DNA of 64,000 bases from an uncultured Cytophagales bacterium (GCA_938039675.1 CALHUI010000015.1:209185-273184), one strand, 5' to 3'; counted from the first letter of the stretch, positions 1 to 8,692 are shown. Numbers and translations are program-made. The notes: generated from the letters alone by a model not told the origin.

Positions 1-83
1 CTGTCGGCCTCAACAATGCTCAGACCAGGCAGGAGAATCAGAATCAGATAAAAGCTAAACATGCATATGGCTGTTTTTTTCAT
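1..83 (-). CDS. Partial N-terminus of an exported protein (runs off the window)
   Basis: Reading the minus strand from the ATG at 83-81 gives an open frame to the window edge. It begins MKKTAICMFSF, continues into a leucine/isoleucine-rich stretch and then LSIVEAD. This is the n-region, hydrophobic core and polar end expected of a Sec signal peptide. Only 27 residues are visible, so the product cannot be named. Its start codon overlaps one possible start of pheA on the other strand, which is unusual. A shorter start at 62-60 would lose the basic n-region. The frame could be a chance reading, so confidence is moderate. Confidence 0.45.
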   Translation of the reverse strand, partial: MKKTAICMFSFYLILILLPGLSIVEAD

Positions 84-1161
84 GGAAAAGAAATTAACAG
101 AAATTAGAGAGCAAATTGATTCTATTGACAATCAAATGCTTGCCCTGCTTAACAAGCGCATGGAACTCGTGCGGGAAGTAGGGCATTTGAAACGAAGCAA
201 CAACGCTGTTATTTATAGGCCCGAACGGGAAAAGGCCATCTTAGACCGACTCAATAAAATCAATACCGGCCCTATTGCTCAAAAGGCAATAGAGGCCATT
301 TTTTTGGAAATATTTGCAGCCAGCCGACACTTCGAACTGCCCGAACGGGTAGCATATCTGGGGCCGGAAGGCAGTTTTACGCATCAGGCAGCCGAAAGCC
401 GCTTCGGTGCACTCAGCGACTATGTTCCTTTGAGTACCATCCAGTCGGTTTTTGAAAGTGTAGAAACCGGCAGGGTGCGATTTGGGGTTATCCCGATTGA
501 AAACAACCGCGAAGGTTCTGTACACGAAACCATAGACTTACTCATCAGTTCCGATGTGCGAATTGTGGCCGAAGTACCGTTAGATATTCACTTCACTTTT
601 GCTTCTATGGAAGATAGACTCTCGCATATCAAAAAGATTTACTCAAAAGACATTGCTTTTAGGCAATGTAAACGCTTTTTAGACGAATATTTTGGCGATA
701 GCAATGTAGAGCTAATCCCCGTGGAATCTACTTCCAAAGCAGCCAAGTTAGCCTCGGAAGAGCCCTATGCAGCAGCAATCTGCGCACGCGTGGCCGCTAC
801 CATCCATAAACTTCCATTGCTATTCGAAAACATTGAAGATAGCGTACATAACCGCACCCGTTTTCTAATTATCAGTAAAGATTTTAACAACCAGAAAGCA
901 GCAGGTTCAAAAACAAGCCTCGTTGTTAAGTTAGACAACGACACCAAAGCAGGCACTTTAGCAAGTTTCCTTAATGACTTCAACGAGGCAGGTGTTAATC
1001 TTACCAAAATAGAAAGCCGCCCTGCCAAGCAAAAAGGGAAGTTCAATTATTGGTTTCTCATAGATTTTGACGGGCACTGCGAGGACGAAGCCATTGCTCC
1101 TATTTTGGCTAAGCACGGCGACCATATCAAACTATTGGGCAGCTATGTAAAATTAGTTTGA
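82..1161 (+). CDS. pheA: Bifunctional chorismate mutase/prephenate dehydratase (P-protein)
   Basis: Converts chorismate to prephenate and then to phenylpyruvate, the committed steps to phenylalanine, in the cytoplasm. An AroQ-type chorismate mutase helix bundle fills roughly the first 85 residues (KLTEIREQIDSID, KRMELVREVGHLK, YRPEREKAIL). The prephenate dehydratase domain starts at VAYLGPEGSFTHQAA and contains PIENNREGSV and NRTRFLII. A C-terminal ACT domain carries ESRP about 49 residues from the end, the motif linked to phenylalanine binding, so feedback inhibition is likely. The start at 82 (MEKKLTEI) matches the family; in-frame ATGs at 61 and 67 would add an unlikely MHMAVFF leader, although the sequence before 61 is A-rich as is common for starts in this phylum. 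It converges on the next gene with a 4-base gap. Confidence 0.95.
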   Translation: MEKKLTEIREQIDSIDNQMLALLNKRMELVREVGHLKRSNNAVIYRPEREKAILDRLNKINTGPIAQKAIEAIFLEIFAASRHFELPERVAYLGPEGSFTHQAAESRFGALSDYVPLSTIQSVFESVETGRVRFGVIPIENNREGSVHETIDLLISSDVRIVAEVPLDIHFTFASMEDRLSHIKKIYSKDIAFRQCKRFLDEYFGDSNVELIPVESTSKAAKLASEEPYAAAICARVAATIHKLPLLFENIEDSVHNRTRFLIISKDFNNQKAAGSKTSLVVKLDNDTKAGTLASFLNDFNEAGVNLTKIESRPAKQKGKFNYWFLIDFDGHCEDEAIAPILAKHGDHIKLLGSYVKLV

Positions 1162-1165
1162 CATT

Positions 1166-1804
1166 TTAACCCACATTAAATATATTTCGTAAAATCGGGC
1201 GCAGGCCGCTGAAGAAAAATTCTACTGCAATCACCATTACTATCAGCCCCATTAGGCGCATTAGTATTTTGTTGCCTGTTTCGCCGAGGGCTTTGCTGAT
1301 GCTTGCCGAGCCCCAAAGCACTACGAAAACAATGGCATTCACAAGTGCCATCATACCTATGAGTACTGCTTTTTTTTCAAAAGTACCGGCGCTTTCCATT
1401 AGCACAATAGAATTGGTAATAGCACCGGGGCCGCATATCATCGGGATAGCCAGCGGCGTAATGGAAATATCAGTAACATACTGCCGCATGTCTTCTTCAC
1501 TGACCTTCATGCGGGAAAGGCGCGCCTGCAACATCTCGTAGCCCATCGAGAAAAAGATAATACCCCCTACTACCCGGAAACTATCGGCAGAAATGTTAAA
1601 AAACTGAAACAACAACTTACCTGTAAATGCAAATGTAACCATGGTGATAAACGAGGTAAGCGCAGCCTTACGTGCTGTTTTAGTCTTAGCCACACTGTCT
1701 AAATCGGCAGTCATGGTCATAAAAACAGGCATCACTCCAAGCGGGTTAAGAATGGTAAAGAATGAGGTAAAGCACAATAAAGCAAACGTCATTATGTCAG
1801 ACAT
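1166..1804 (-). CDS. MarC-family integral membrane protein
   Basis: A 212-residue polytopic inner-membrane protein of the MarC/UPF0056 family. The N-terminus has the family signature FFTILNPLGVMPVF (about residues 15-28), and a second half-repeat begins near IPMICGPGAITNSIVL. About six membrane segments are visible. The family was named for the E. coli mar locus, but a role in drug resistance has not held up and its true substrate is unknown. The gene is divergent from leuD and convergent with pheA, and is probably monocistronic. Confidence 0.9.
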   Translation of the reverse strand: MSDIMTFALLCFTSFFTILNPLGVMPVFMTMTADLDSVAKTKTARKAALTSFITMVTFAFTGKLLFQFFNISADSFRVVGGIIFFSMGYEMLQARLSRMKVSEEDMRQYVTDISITPLAIPMICGPGAITNSIVLMESAGTFEKKAVLIGMMALVNAIVFVVLWGSASISKALGETGNKILMRLMGLIVMVIAVEFFFSGLRPILRNIFNVG

Positions 1805-1877
1805 ATAATGTGTTTATGTTTTTATTCCGAAATTAGGTAAAAGCAGCTATACAATGCTTTTTTTACGGCAAACCGCT

Positions 1878-1885
1878 TAAATTTG
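1878..1885 (+). promoter_or_regulatory. Candidate -7 box upstream of leuD
   Basis: TAAATTTG matches the Bacteroidota TAnnTTTG -7 element and lies 36 bases before the leuD ATG. Only a T-run, not a clean TTG, is seen about 20 bases upstream, so this is a weak call. Confidence 0.35.
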
Positions 1886-1921
1886 AAAAAACATTTTCAT
1901 AGCAAGCAGTAAACACAGATT

Positions 1922-2413
1922 ATGATAACAGGATTTGCACACGCCTATGGCGATAATATCGATACGGACAGAATTATTCCGGGTAAATATACTAAAACAC
2001 TGGATATCAGTCAGTTGTCTTTGCACGTATTAGAAGACCTCGACCCTGATTTCCGTACGCGTATGCAAAAAGGCGATATTATTGTTGGCGGAAATAATTT
2101 TGGTTGCGGCTCTTCGCGTGAACAGGCACCGGTGGCGATTAAGGCAGCCGGCGTTTCGGCTGTAATTGCACGATTTTTTGCACGGATTTTCTATCGCAAT
2201 GCCATCAACATCGGATTACCATTGTTGGAAATCCCCGAACATGACATCGAAACGGGGCATGAATTGGAAATTAACTTGGCACAAGGAATCGTACTCAATA
2301 AAACTACGGGTAAACTGCATCGTGCAGCCCCTCTGCCGCAAGTAATGATGGACATTCTTGCCGAAGGCGGATTGGTGAACTACCTGCAAAAGCATGGCGA
2401 CTACAAACTTTAA
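1922..2413 (+). CDS. leuD: 3-isopropylmalate dehydratase small subunit (LeuD/HacB-type)
   Basis: Small swivel subunit of an aconitase-superfamily hydro-lyase, normally paired with LeuC to isomerise 2- to 3-isopropylmalate in leucine synthesis. The short form (163 residues) has DNIDTDRIIPGKYTKT near residue 11 and GGNNFGCGSSREQAP near residue 57, which bind substrate and contact the large subunit. Its length and GKY-TKT loop resemble the compact archaeal-type IPMI/homoaconitase small subunits more than the ~200-residue E. coli LeuD, so substrate assignment is by family only. No leuC or other leu gene lies in this window. The next gene overlaps its 3' end by 20 bases. Confidence 0.85.
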   Translation: MITGFAHAYGDNIDTDRIIPGKYTKTLDISQLSLHVLEDLDPDFRTRMQKGDIIVGGNNFGCGSSREQAPVAIKAAGVSAVIARFFARIFYRNAINIGLPLLEIPEHDIETGHELEINLAQGIVLNKTTGKLHRAAPLPQVMMDILAEGGLVNYLQKHGDYKL

Positions 2414-2903
2414 ATACAGGGTAGTAAGCGGGCAAACCACGCAACAGTGGTGGTATCACTACACCTATTATTACCCGTGGTTGCAGCAGCATGAAAATGT
2501 TATCAGCGATTATCATACCGATAGTGGACAGCACCTTTCACTAACAGCCAAGCGACTGTTGATTGAAGCCCAATCGCTTCGGCGCAATTTACCTTTGCAA
2601 AAGATAAAAGGATTGAGTTTGCAATTCAAACGGCTGACTTTTCCGCTGATTATCGGGGCTATTGTCGGCAGTTTTGCCGCACTGGCCACCTACAAAAGCA
2701 TTTTAGGCTATTGGATAGGTACATCGCTGGCTATCAGCGGGTTTATTTTGGCTTACTACGGTTGGTTGGGCAGTTGGCAAATCAATGTTGAACTAACAGG
2801 CAACCATGTGTTGCACTACTTTACCGACCGCCGTACTGACCGTCTCGATGAGTTTATTGCTACAGTAAACCGACAATTAGAATGGTTTAAAACCGATTCC
2901 TGA
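2394..2903 (+). CDS. Uncharacterised two-TM membrane protein
   Basis: A 169-residue protein not recognised. It has an aromatic-rich N-terminus (QQWWYHYTYYYPWL), two adjacent membrane segments around residues 82-100 and 106-128, and a charged C-terminal tail. The start codon lies inside leuD in another frame (20-base overlap), which points to translational coupling. The length of the frame, the overlap and the clean hydrophobic pattern support a real gene. No catalytic motif is visible. Confidence 0.7.
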   Translation: MATTNFKYRVVSGQTTQQWWYHYTYYYPWLQQHENVISDYHTDSGQHLSLTAKRLLIEAQSLRRNLPLQKIKGLSLQFKRLTFPLIIGAIVGSFAALATYKSILGYWIGTSLAISGFILAYYGWLGSWQINVELTGNHVLHYFTDRRTDRLDEFIATVNRQLEWFKTDS

Positions 2904-2992
2904 CAGCATTTTGGAGTGCGCGGATTTGGGATATCGGATTAAAAATGCGCAGCAATTCTTTGCGGCAAAACAGAACGTTCTAATGAGTCCGG

Positions 2993-3614
2993 CTATTGGG
3001 TTTTTACCACACCTAACTTACTGTCTATCAGATTAATCACATAGCATAAATCTTCCTTGCTCTTGCGCCAATCCAAGTTATTGGCATCAATCGTAAGCAG
3101 TTCGGAGAAATTGTAATGCTTAAAATAGGCATTGTAATGTTGGTTCAGCGCTTCCCAGTAGTCGCGCGGTACAATTTGCTCAAAATCTCTGCCCCTTTCT
3201 TTGATGCGTGCAGTGGCGTTATCCGTCGTAATATCCGGATAGACCATCAGTCGGGGGCGGCTGACATGTTCCAGCATATTGTACAGCAGTTCTTCGTAAA
3301 GTGCAAACTCTTGCGACGACATATTGCCGCCCAGCATCAGCAATTTAGCAAAAATCACATCGCCGTAAATTACTTCTGTCCATCACATAGCCGCTGAGTT
3401 GTAACGCCTCTTTTAACATGCGGAAACGTTTGTTCAAAAAATACACTTGCAAAGGAAAACTGTATCGCTTTTGGTCATAGTAGAACTTGTCTAACAACGG
3501 GTTATCGTCCGCAGGCTTGCGGAAAAACTCCGGCGCAAATTCTTTGGCAACAATCTCACCAAGGGTTGTCTTTCCGGCGCCTACAACACCATCAATACAG
3601 ATAATGGATTCCAT
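2993..3614 (-). pseudogene. Deoxynucleoside kinase, interrupted by a one-base frameshift
   Basis: Two abutting minus-strand frames together encode one dNK-family kinase of about 207 residues, which phosphorylates deoxyadenosine/deoxyguanosine-type nucleosides for salvage. The upstream piece (3614-3345) has the P-loop GVVGAGKTTLGE and ends ...GYVMDRS before going out of frame. The downstream piece resumes with IYGDVIFAKLL and holds the lid RIKERGRDFEQ. Removing one A from the AA at 3371-3370 (minus strand) restores DRSIYGDVIFAK, the usual DRS motif context. No other damage is visible, so this is either a very recent mutation or an assembly error. No slippery heptamer is apparent. Confidence 0.85.
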
Positions 3615-3830
3615 TAATTGCTTGTTTAACAGGGTTTTGCAAAAAAAAGCTCGTAGTACTGCCCCATTGGGTTGGCATCAGGAAGGCAGAGGTACATAAA
3701 TAAGACCGACCTAAAAAAAGTACTTGTTTGATTGCAGGTTTGAATAAATTGATTAACTTGATTAACTATTTGCAACCAGGGCCTTATAACTTACAGACAA
3801 GCAGTTTTTTAAATAAATATCCGTAAAATA

Positions 3831-5360
3831 ATGGAAAATGAAAATTTGCATCTGCGGCGGCATTTTATTAAACAAATAGGCCTTATCGGACTTGTTGCGA
3901 TGCACGATGTTTCTGAATTGTTTGGGCAAAATACAGCTCAAAAATACGATTTGATTGTTGTAGGGGCAGGAACTGCCGGAATGCCATGCGCCATTATGGC
4001 AGCCGAACAGGGAGCTAAAGTACTGGTGATTGAGAAAGCCGACAAAATTGGCGGGACTTTGCATCTTTCGGCAGGTCATATGAGCGCCGGAGGAACGCGG
4101 CGGCAAAAAGCCATGGGCATAGACGACTCCCCCGAAAAACACTATGAAGATGTTATGCGGGTGTGTAAAAATACTGCCGACCCTGCGCTGGTAGCATTGG
4201 CAACTCGTGAAGCGCCCTATACCATTGACTGGTTGGAAGATTTAGGATTCCCCTTTGAGCCGACAACTCCCAAATTGGTATTCGGGCACGTCCCCTATCA
4301 AACGCCCCGAACCTACTGGGGAACGGATGCCGCACGCTCTATTTTCCAAACCATATTGCCGCTATGGGAGAAATATGTAAAATCTGCCCATATTGAAGTG
4401 CGCTTGCAACACCAATTAACCGACCTGATTGTCCATAAAAATCAAGTAGTGGGTGTACAAGTGCGCCACAACAAAAATAAAGTTGATTTTTTTGCAAAAA
4501 ATACAGTACTAACGACCGGTGGCTATGCATCTAATCCCGAATTTTTTGCAAAAGTACATCCAGAAAGACCGCGTCTATTGAGTACCGCGGCGCCTACATC
4601 TACCGGCGATGGCATTATGGTTGCTCAAAAAGCAGGTGCTGCCTTCCGCTGGGCAGAAAAACATATTTCCAGTTTAGGAGGTGTGGAATTAGAGCCCGGC
4701 TCGGGCAGAACCGACTATTGGAACGCATGGGCAATGGTGTTTACATCCAAGTACCGCCCGCCACGAGAGATTTATGTGAATGCGGAAGGTAAAAGATTTC
4801 TGAATGAGGATGAATTAGACCCTGATGTACGCGAACGAATCATTGCCCGCCAGCCCGGCGAAAAATTTTGGCTTATTTTTGATGACCCGTCTATTGACGA
4901 CGGAGAACCCGTCATTCGCGGTTGGAAACCTGAGCAGATAAGAAAAGCCGCCCGTGAGGGTAAATTTATTCAACAAGCTGACAGCATAGAGGCATTAGCT
5001 GCCAAAACAGGCATCCCAACAGAGGCTTTGAAAAAAAGCATAGAGACTTATAACAAAGCCGTCGCTGAAAAAAATGACCCCGAGTTTGGCAGAAGCACTC
5101 TCACACATGCTATCAGCAAAGCACCTTTCTATGCTATGCTCAGCTATACCTCTTCGCTGATAAGTTTCGGCGGCTTGCATGTAAATGCCAACCTGCAAGT
5201 ACTTGACAGACAGGGAAATGTTATTAATGGGCTGTATGCTGCGGGTGAGGTACTCGGAGCAGCAGCAACCAGTGGCAATGCGTTCTGCGGCGGCATGTTA
5301 ATCACTCCTGCGCTGAGTTTCGGACGCATTCTTGGAAGACAATTGGGAAAAACAAGTTGA
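3831..5360 (+). CDS. Exported FAD-dependent oxidoreductase (fumarate reductase/ketosteroid dehydrogenase-like)
   Basis: A 509-residue flavoprotein of the FAD_binding_2 family. Residues 8-15 read LRRHFIKQ followed by a hydrophobic stretch, which fits a twin-arginine signal (RRxFxK), so the folded FAD enzyme is probably exported. The dinucleotide fold follows: VVGAGTAGMPCAIMAAEQG, then VIEKADKIGGT. A capping domain lies in the middle, and the C-terminal FAD-binding segment reads LYAAGEVLGAAATSGNAFCGG. The substrate cannot be told; fumarate, urocanate, steroids and other activated alkenes are used by relatives. A secreted VOC-fold protein follows 22 bases downstream and is probably co-transcribed. 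Confidence 0.85.
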   Translation: MENENLHLRRHFIKQIGLIGLVAMHDVSELFGQNTAQKYDLIVVGAGTAGMPCAIMAAEQGAKVLVIEKADKIGGTLHLSAGHMSAGGTRRQKAMGIDDSPEKHYEDVMRVCKNTADPALVALATREAPYTIDWLEDLGFPFEPTTPKLVFGHVPYQTPRTYWGTDAARSIFQTILPLWEKYVKSAHIEVRLQHQLTDLIVHKNQVVGVQVRHNKNKVDFFAKNTVLTTGGYASNPEFFAKVHPERPRLLSTAAPTSTGDGIMVAQKAGAAFRWAEKHISSLGGVELEPGSGRTDYWNAWAMVFTSKYRPPREIYVNAEGKRFLNEDELDPDVRERIIARQPGEKFWLIFDDPSIDDGEPVIRGWKPEQIRKAAREGKFIQQADSIEALAAKTGIPTEALKKSIETYNKAVAEKNDPEFGRSTLTHAISKAPFYAMLSYTSSLISFGGLHVNANLQVLDRQGNVINGLYAAGEVLGAAATSGNAFCGGMLITPALSFGRILGRQLGKTS

Positions 5361-5382
5361 TTATCTTAAAAAATATCTACTC

Positions 5383-6501
5383 ATGAAAAAAATATTTGCA
5401 GCAACAACTTTATTGTTAATGGTCGGATATGCGGCCATCGCTCAACAAAACATGCAATTGCCCGATACAGGCATTAGCGGGGTTTATGAAGTAATGGTCG
5501 GCACCGACCGCCCGCAGTTTCACATTCGCTACTTTGCCGAATTCGGATTCCGCGTGGTGGACAGTGCGGTAATAACTGCGGCGCAAGCAAAAGCCATCTA
5601 CGGCGTTGATTCACCTTTAAAAAGTTACAGATTGCAAAATGGCGCGGTGGACAGCCATGGTCTATTGCGGCTGCTGGCATGGGAAAAACCTCTTGGCCCG
5701 GGCGTAGGCTATGGTATCCCCGAAACCATCGGGCAACGCATGGCTGTTATGATGACCAAAGACATCACCCGCATTGTAGATATTTATCAGTTAGAACGGG
5801 CAAATGGCGAAAAATGGCTGCCCATAGAACCCATTTTTGATGACCTCTACAATCTGAGCAGCGGTAAACCGGGCTTTTTTAATCGCCCTGTAGGCGTTCG
5901 GGAAACAGCTATTTACGGCGAGTGGTTTGTGCATGTATTTTTTCAGCGCTATGGCTACCAAATCCCGGGCTATGGAACTATCAACCCCGATGCGCCTCTG
6001 CAAACTAGCGAATTTACCCACCACGATTTCGTTATTAAAGGCGATATGGCGGCAGTTACGCGCTATTACAGCGAAGCTCTGGGACTACAGCCCGAAGAGC
6101 CTGAGCCCGTAATAGATGGCGACTGGCAAAAAGGCCCCCGCCGTGTATTTGATATGCCGCAAGGATACAGCCATTACTATCGCGGCTTTGTTTCGCCCAA
6201 TAATATTTGCGGCAAACTCAAATTTTTTGTGCCGCGTGCTCCTAAGCCCGACCGCAGTGAAAATCAGCGCATTGGCGAATTAGGTATCACCCTCCATTCG
6301 CTTTACACCCCCAAATTGAATATGGTTTACGAACTGATTAAAAAACAACAAATTAAACCTTCCCCCATACAAAAGAATGAATTTGGCGAAAACAGTTTCG
6401 TTTTTACAGGGCCGGACGGCGTTTCGTGGCAAATAATTGAGAAAACAAATACTAAATTTAAGCCTGAAACCAAGCGCGAGTTTAAGCCTACGGGGCAATA
6501 A
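5383..6501 (+). CDS. Exported protein with two VOC (glyoxalase-fold) modules
   Basis: The start at 5383 gives a standard Sec signal peptide (MKKIFAATTLLLMVG...AIAQQ); the longer frame from 5332 overlaps the flavoprotein gene and adds an implausible leader. The mature part resembles two glyoxalase/dioxygenase-type modules. The first begins at GVYEVMVGTDRPQFHIRYF, the second at FTHHDFVIKGDMAAVTRYY and ends FTGPDGVSWQIIEK, a typical VOC terminus. A periplasmic VOC protein beside an exported flavoenzyme suggests the two act on the same small molecule. Metal ligands are not certain from reading alone, and no specific enzyme is assigned. Confidence 0.7.
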   Translation: MKKIFAATTLLLMVGYAAIAQQNMQLPDTGISGVYEVMVGTDRPQFHIRYFAEFGFRVVDSAVITAAQAKAIYGVDSPLKSYRLQNGAVDSHGLLRLLAWEKPLGPGVGYGIPETIGQRMAVMMTKDITRIVDIYQLERANGEKWLPIEPIFDDLYNLSSGKPGFFNRPVGVRETAIYGEWFVHVFFQRYGYQIPGYGTINPDAPLQTSEFTHHDFVIKGDMAAVTRYYSEALGLQPEEPEPVIDGDWQKGPRRVFDMPQGYSHYYRGFVSPNNICGKLKFFVPRAPKPDRSENQRIGELGITLHSLYTPKLNMVYELIKKQQIKPSPIQKNEFGENSFVFTGPDGVSWQIIEKTNTKFKPETKREFKPTGQ

Positions 6502-6531
6502 CTCGCCGTTGACAAACACAGTACAACAGAC

Positions 6532-8217
6532 ATGAACAACTTTCTGACTAAACTAACCGAAGTGGGTACAACCTATGTAGAAGACCGAGATATCCTCTTG
6601 CGGGTTAAAACCGCTAACTTTTCTATCATTATTTTGTTTTTTGCCTACCTGTTGGGAGGTTGGGTTGTTATGTATTACATACCGCAACTCACCTTAATAA
6701 TTACTTTCAACATATTGTGTATTCTATTGGCTTATGTTATCATACTTACAGGCAACCATTTGGCTGGCAGGCTTTTTTTGATAAACACTTTCTATCTGGG
6801 AATAGCTATTGTCCATATTGTTTCTATTCGGGAAGATGAGCCTCCGCTCGCAGTGCTAAGCATTATTTCAACTGCTTTCTGGATTTTACCATGGAATATT
6901 CTGTCATATGTTAAAGAACGTACTTCTTTGCTCATTACTGTGGCAAATGGCTTACTTAGTGTTATCTTATTGCCTTTTATTAGTGGTTGGATAGCACCCC
7001 AAAACATAAACAACAGCATTTTCAAAGAGCCTAACCTGTTTGTTTTATTGAGTTTCCTGAGTGCTATCGTCAACATGGCATCTATGCTGATATTTGTTAG
7101 CATGAATGAAAATGATAAAAGAAAAGTAGAGAATATGTTAAAAGAAATCAGCCGTCAGAAAGCATTGACCGAGCAAGCCAATCAAGAACTGCGTGCTTCG
7201 CTTGCAGAGTTAGAAACTCTACAAGCAAGTGAAGAAGTCCGCAAAAAAACTGTTATGTATCAGGCTGAACTTTCCGATGTGCTGCGCGCCTACAGTCAAG
7301 ATTTAGAGAAAGCCTGCGACAGGGCTGTTTCGTTGATTACGCGCTACATAGATGCTAATGCGGGTGCGCTGTTTTTGCATGAAGAGGAAGGCAACCATTC
7401 TTTCTTAGAAATGATTGCTTGCTACGCAAACGGCAGGCGAAAGTACATTTCTAAAAAATTCTCTATCTCGGAAGGATTAGTTGGGCAGGTTTTCATGGAA
7501 AAGGCACATATTATCGCCAATAATGTACCAGAAGAGCATATTCAGATTACCTCCGGCCTTGGCGAGCTTACCCCTACTCATTTGCTTATTGTGCCGATGC
7601 TTCAAAATGATATAGTAGTTGGTGTCATGGAGTTTGCCTCATTCCGTCCTTTTGATGCGCTGATTGTAGAAATGGCGGAAAGATTGGCCAACGTAACAGC
7701 CTCTATTATCATTACTACGCGCATTAACCAACGTACACAAGAACTCCTCGAGCAAAGCCAGCAACAGACCGAAGACCTGCGTGCCCGAGAGGAAGAAATG
7801 CGCCAAAATATGGAAGAACTCGCTGCTACGCAAGAAGAAATGGCACGCATCAATGATGAATTATCTAACAAAAGTATAGCAGTTAATATCTTGTTAGGGG
7901 TTGTAGAAATAGGTCTTGACGGCAGGATTCTAAGTGCGAATGACAACTTTGCAGAAATATTCGGCTATACCAAAGAAGAGTTATCAGGAATGACTTATGC
8001 AGACCTCGTGCCGTTTGATTTATATGAAAAACAGGAATATGATATGTGGTGGGATAGCCTGATAGAAGGCAGAGTTTTCAATGCTAATGTCATCAGAAAA
8101 ACCAAAAGCGGAAAAAAAATCACACTTAATTGCTGTTACAGGTCTGTCTTTTCACCGAACAACAGAGAAATAATCAAAATAATGAAATATTGCTATCCTG
8201 TTGCGATGCAGTTTTAG
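6532..8217 (+). CDS. Membrane sensor protein: TM region, coiled coil, GAF, coiled coil, PAS
   Basis: A 561-residue signalling protein. About six membrane segments occupy residues 25-195. A coiled coil follows (QKALTEQANQELRASLAELE), then a GAF domain (about residues 245-385), a second coiled coil (REEEMRQNMEELAATQEEMA) and a PAS domain with NDNFAEIFGYTKEELSGM. The protein stops just after the PAS core (EIIKIMKY), with no histidine kinase, cyclase or methyl-accepting output. It may work through a partner, or a downstream domain may have been lost. It begins 30 bases after the VOC gene on the same strand. Its stop overlaps the stop of the convergent flavin reductase gene. Confidence 0.85.
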   Translation: MNNFLTKLTEVGTTYVEDRDILLRVKTANFSIIILFFAYLLGGWVVMYYIPQLTLIITFNILCILLAYVIILTGNHLAGRLFLINTFYLGIAIVHIVSIREDEPPLAVLSIISTAFWILPWNILSYVKERTSLLITVANGLLSVILLPFISGWIAPQNINNSIFKEPNLFVLLSFLSAIVNMASMLIFVSMNENDKRKVENMLKEISRQKALTEQANQELRASLAELETLQASEEVRKKTVMYQAELSDVLRAYSQDLEKACDRAVSLITRYIDANAGALFLHEEEGNHSFLEMIACYANGRRKYISKKFSISEGLVGQVFMEKAHIIANNVPEEHIQITSGLGELTPTHLLIVPMLQNDIVVGVMEFASFRPFDALIVEMAERLANVTASIIITTRINQRTQELLEQSQQQTEDLRAREEEMRQNMEELAATQEEMARINDELSNKSIAVNILLGVVEIGLDGRILSANDNFAEIFGYTKEELSGMTYADLVPFDLYEKQEYDMWWDSLIEGRVFNANVIRKTKSGKKITLNCCYRSVFSPNNREIIKIMKYCYPVAMQF

Positions 8218-8684
8218 CGAATCAGGCCTGCATCTTTCAGGTATCTGTGTGTAAGCACCTCTTTTTCAGGGTTTAGAACTACCTGCCGTATGATACGGCA
8301 GGTGAAAATTTCATGGTCGCCGGAGTCGGCCGTGTCGTGTACTTCACAAGCCACATAACCAATGGCTTCTGTAAGATACGGGCAGCCGCGTTCATCTATT
8401 GCATGCGGCAGACTTTTGAACTTATCGCTGTTGCGGCCACTTTTTCTACCCAATTTGTTAATCAAGTTTTTTTGCTCTATACTCAACAGATTGATATTGA
8501 GTATACCGCTTTGCCGTACCAACTCAATGGTATAATCAACTTTATACAAAGCTACGCTTAAAAAAGTCCCCTTCATGCCGCTTTGCATCATCCATGTGGC
8601 AATATTTGCATTTTTATTGCCCACATAAACGGTGGTAACGGAGTGAACTTCATAGTTTTTGAATTTAAGCAAGGAGCGCTTCAT
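8214..8684 (-). CDS. Flavin reductase-like domain protein (FMN-binding split barrel)
   Basis: A 156-residue protein with the order of elements of flavin reductase-like (DIM6/NTAB) proteins: VTTVYVGNKNANIATWMMQS, then FLSVALYKVDYTIELV, FKSLPHAIDERGCPYL and a GDHEIFTCRI strand. The family binds FMN and supplies reduced flavin or acts as a stand-alone oxidoreductase in the cytoplasm. It starts 8 bases after the ctpA stop, so the two are very likely one transcript. Its TAA stop shares bases with the TAG stop of the opposite-strand sensor gene. Confidence 0.75.
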   Translation of the reverse strand: MKRSLLKFKNYEVHSVTTVYVGNKNANIATWMMQSGMKGTFLSVALYKVDYTIELVRQSGILNINLLSIEQKNLINKLGRKSGRNSDKFKSLPHAIDERGCPYLTEAIGYVACEVHDTADSGDHEIFTCRIIRQVVLNPEKEVLTHRYLKDAGLIR

Positions 8685-8692
8685 ACAAGTGG

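Noticed and set aside
3744..3768. Short direct repeat (TTGATTAAC twice) upstream of the flavoprotein gene
   Set aside because: Nine-base copies in A/T-rich sequence; not enough to call an operator.
8150..8260. Possible frameshift at the end of the GAF/PAS sensor gene
   Set aside because: Reading the next frames gives no continuing kinase or PAS sequence, and the stop overlaps the convergent gene.
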